Assembly: GCA_018971455.1 (NCBI GenBank)
Contig: JAGXAV010000100.1
Location: forward strand, 1-7,155
Length of the DNA stretch: 7,155 nt
Reading direction: 5' to 3'
Origin: Rhodospirillales bacterium
Lineage (GTDB): Bacteria > Pseudomonadota > Alphaproteobacteria > Acetobacterales > Acetobacteraceae
Part shown: piece by piece, positions 6,648 through 7,155 of the stretch
Layout: every line of letters starts with the position of its first letter
Numbering within the stretch: the first letter of the stretch is position 1
Program-made: the position numbers and the translations under genes
Notes under the pieces: generated by a model
Told to the model about the DNA's origin: nothing
What the model saw: only the letters and a program-made list of their open reading frames with translations
Databases searched by the model: none

Positions 6648-7155
6648 TCAGTCGGCGGCCTGGTGCGCGAAGACCGGGGCCTCCGGCAGCAGGCGCATCT
6701 GGATGTCTTCGATCTTGGAGAAATCGAGCCGCTCGGCGAACGCCTTGTGGTCCATGCAGGCCAAGGGCAGTGCTGCCGTCGAGCGGGCCGCGCGCAGCGC
6801 CTTCAGATTGGTCTCGATGGCGTTCGCCGCCGTCATCAGCGCCACAAGCGGGAAGAAGGCGATGCCGGCGATCTCCTCGAGATCAGCCGGGCTCAATGCC
6901 TTTTCGAGCCAGCCGAGAACCTGCAATGACACGGGCCGCCCCGCCGCCTTGCCGAAGCGGCGCAGCATGTCGGCATCCTTCATGGTCTTGGATATCGGCT
7001 GCACCATGTCCGCCCCGGCGGCGGCATAGGCCTGCGCGCGCGCCACGGCCTCCTCCTCGCGGCCGGCATCGGTGCGCGAGATGATGACGAGCTCGGGGTC
7101 GCGCCGCGCCTCGACGGCGGCGCGGATCTTGGCGACGCCCTCGCCGATCGGAATC
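6648..7155 (-). CDS. Isocitrate lyase/PEP mutase family protein (partial, 5' end off window)
   Basis: The frame is open from the right edge to TGA at 6650-6648, giving 168 C-terminal residues; it continues upstream of the window. The visible part matches the second half of the ICL/PEP mutase TIM barrel: VAKIRAAVEARRDPELVIIS (visible residues 7-26), the conserved RTDA (27-30), EEAVARAQAYAAAGADMV (34-51), and GIAFFPLVALMTAANAI further on. Members such as 2-methylisocitrate lyase, dimethylmalate lyase, oxaloacetate decarboxylase and PEP mutase cleave or form C-C or C-P bonds next to a carboxylate using Mg2+. Family proteins are commonly near 290 residues, so about 120 N-terminal residues are missing, including the metal-binding aspartates and the lyase-specific cysteine loop. 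The exact reaction therefore cannot be told. A GTG at 7046 is internal, not the start. The gene lies 35 bases ahead of the importer operon and on the same strand, so it is probably co-transcribed. Confidence 0.9.
   Translation of the reverse strand, partial: IPIGEGVAKIRAAVEARRDPELVIISRTDAGREEEAVARAQAYAAAGADMVQPISKTMKDADMLRRFGKAAGRPVSLQVLGWLEKALSPADLEEIAGIAFFPLVALMTAANAIETNLKALRAARSTAALPLACMDHKAFAERLDFSKIEDIQMRLLPEAPVFAHQAAD

Noticed and set aside
5935..7029. Plus-strand open frame of 364 codons across the binding-protein and PEP mutase-family genes
   Set aside because: It spans two real genes and their spacer on the opposite strand and shows no domain, so it is a compositional shadow.
7044..7046. 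GTG as the start of the PEP mutase-family gene
   Set aside because: The same frame stays open upstream and contains the conserved RTDA segment and preceding strand, so the gene starts beyond the window.
1..7155. A wholly novel defence, mobile or RNA-guided system
   Set aside because: All genes belong to recognised transport or metabolic families and there are no repeats, recombinases, nucleases or RNA elements to support such a claim.

Overview
The window is GC-rich (roughly two thirds G+C by eye, not counted). Every gene I can support lies on the minus strand, so transcription runs from the right edge to the left edge. The dense packing, ATGA junctions, and codon and protein style fit a free-living proteobacterium, most likely an alphaproteobacterium; that placement is inference, since no phylogenetic marker is present.

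In transcription order the layout is: the C-terminal part of an isocitrate lyase/PEP mutase family protein (7155-6648, start off the right edge); a secreted substrate-binding protein of the LivK/LivJ type (6612-5452); two membrane permeases, LivH-type (5444-4557) and LivM-type (4554-3688); two ATPases, LivG-type (3691-2894) and LivF-type (2922-2227); a metallo-beta-lactamase (MBL) fold hydrolase with a complete metal-binding set (2230-1313); and a GlcD-type FAD-linked oxidase/dehydrogenase (1311 to the left edge, 437 residues visible, stop off the window). No gap between genes exceeds 35 bases. I see no RNA gene, insertion sequence, CRISPR array, terminator or clear promoter.

The five Liv-type genes form a complete ABC importer of the branched-chain amino acid (HAAT) family. 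Relatives of this family import branched-chain amino acids, amides, urea, aromatic acids and other small carboxylates, so the substrate cannot be named from the importer alone. Because the importer is embedded with an MBL hydrolase, an FAD oxidase and a C-C lyase family enzyme, the whole reads best as an uptake-and-breakdown operon for one organic acid or lactone-like compound: import, ring or ester hydrolysis, hydroxyl oxidation, C-C cleavage. That pathway is a hypothesis. The operon probably extends beyond both edges.

Each component belongs to a well-known family. I found no evidence of a wholly new type of system; what is open is the substrate and the joint role of the three enzymes.
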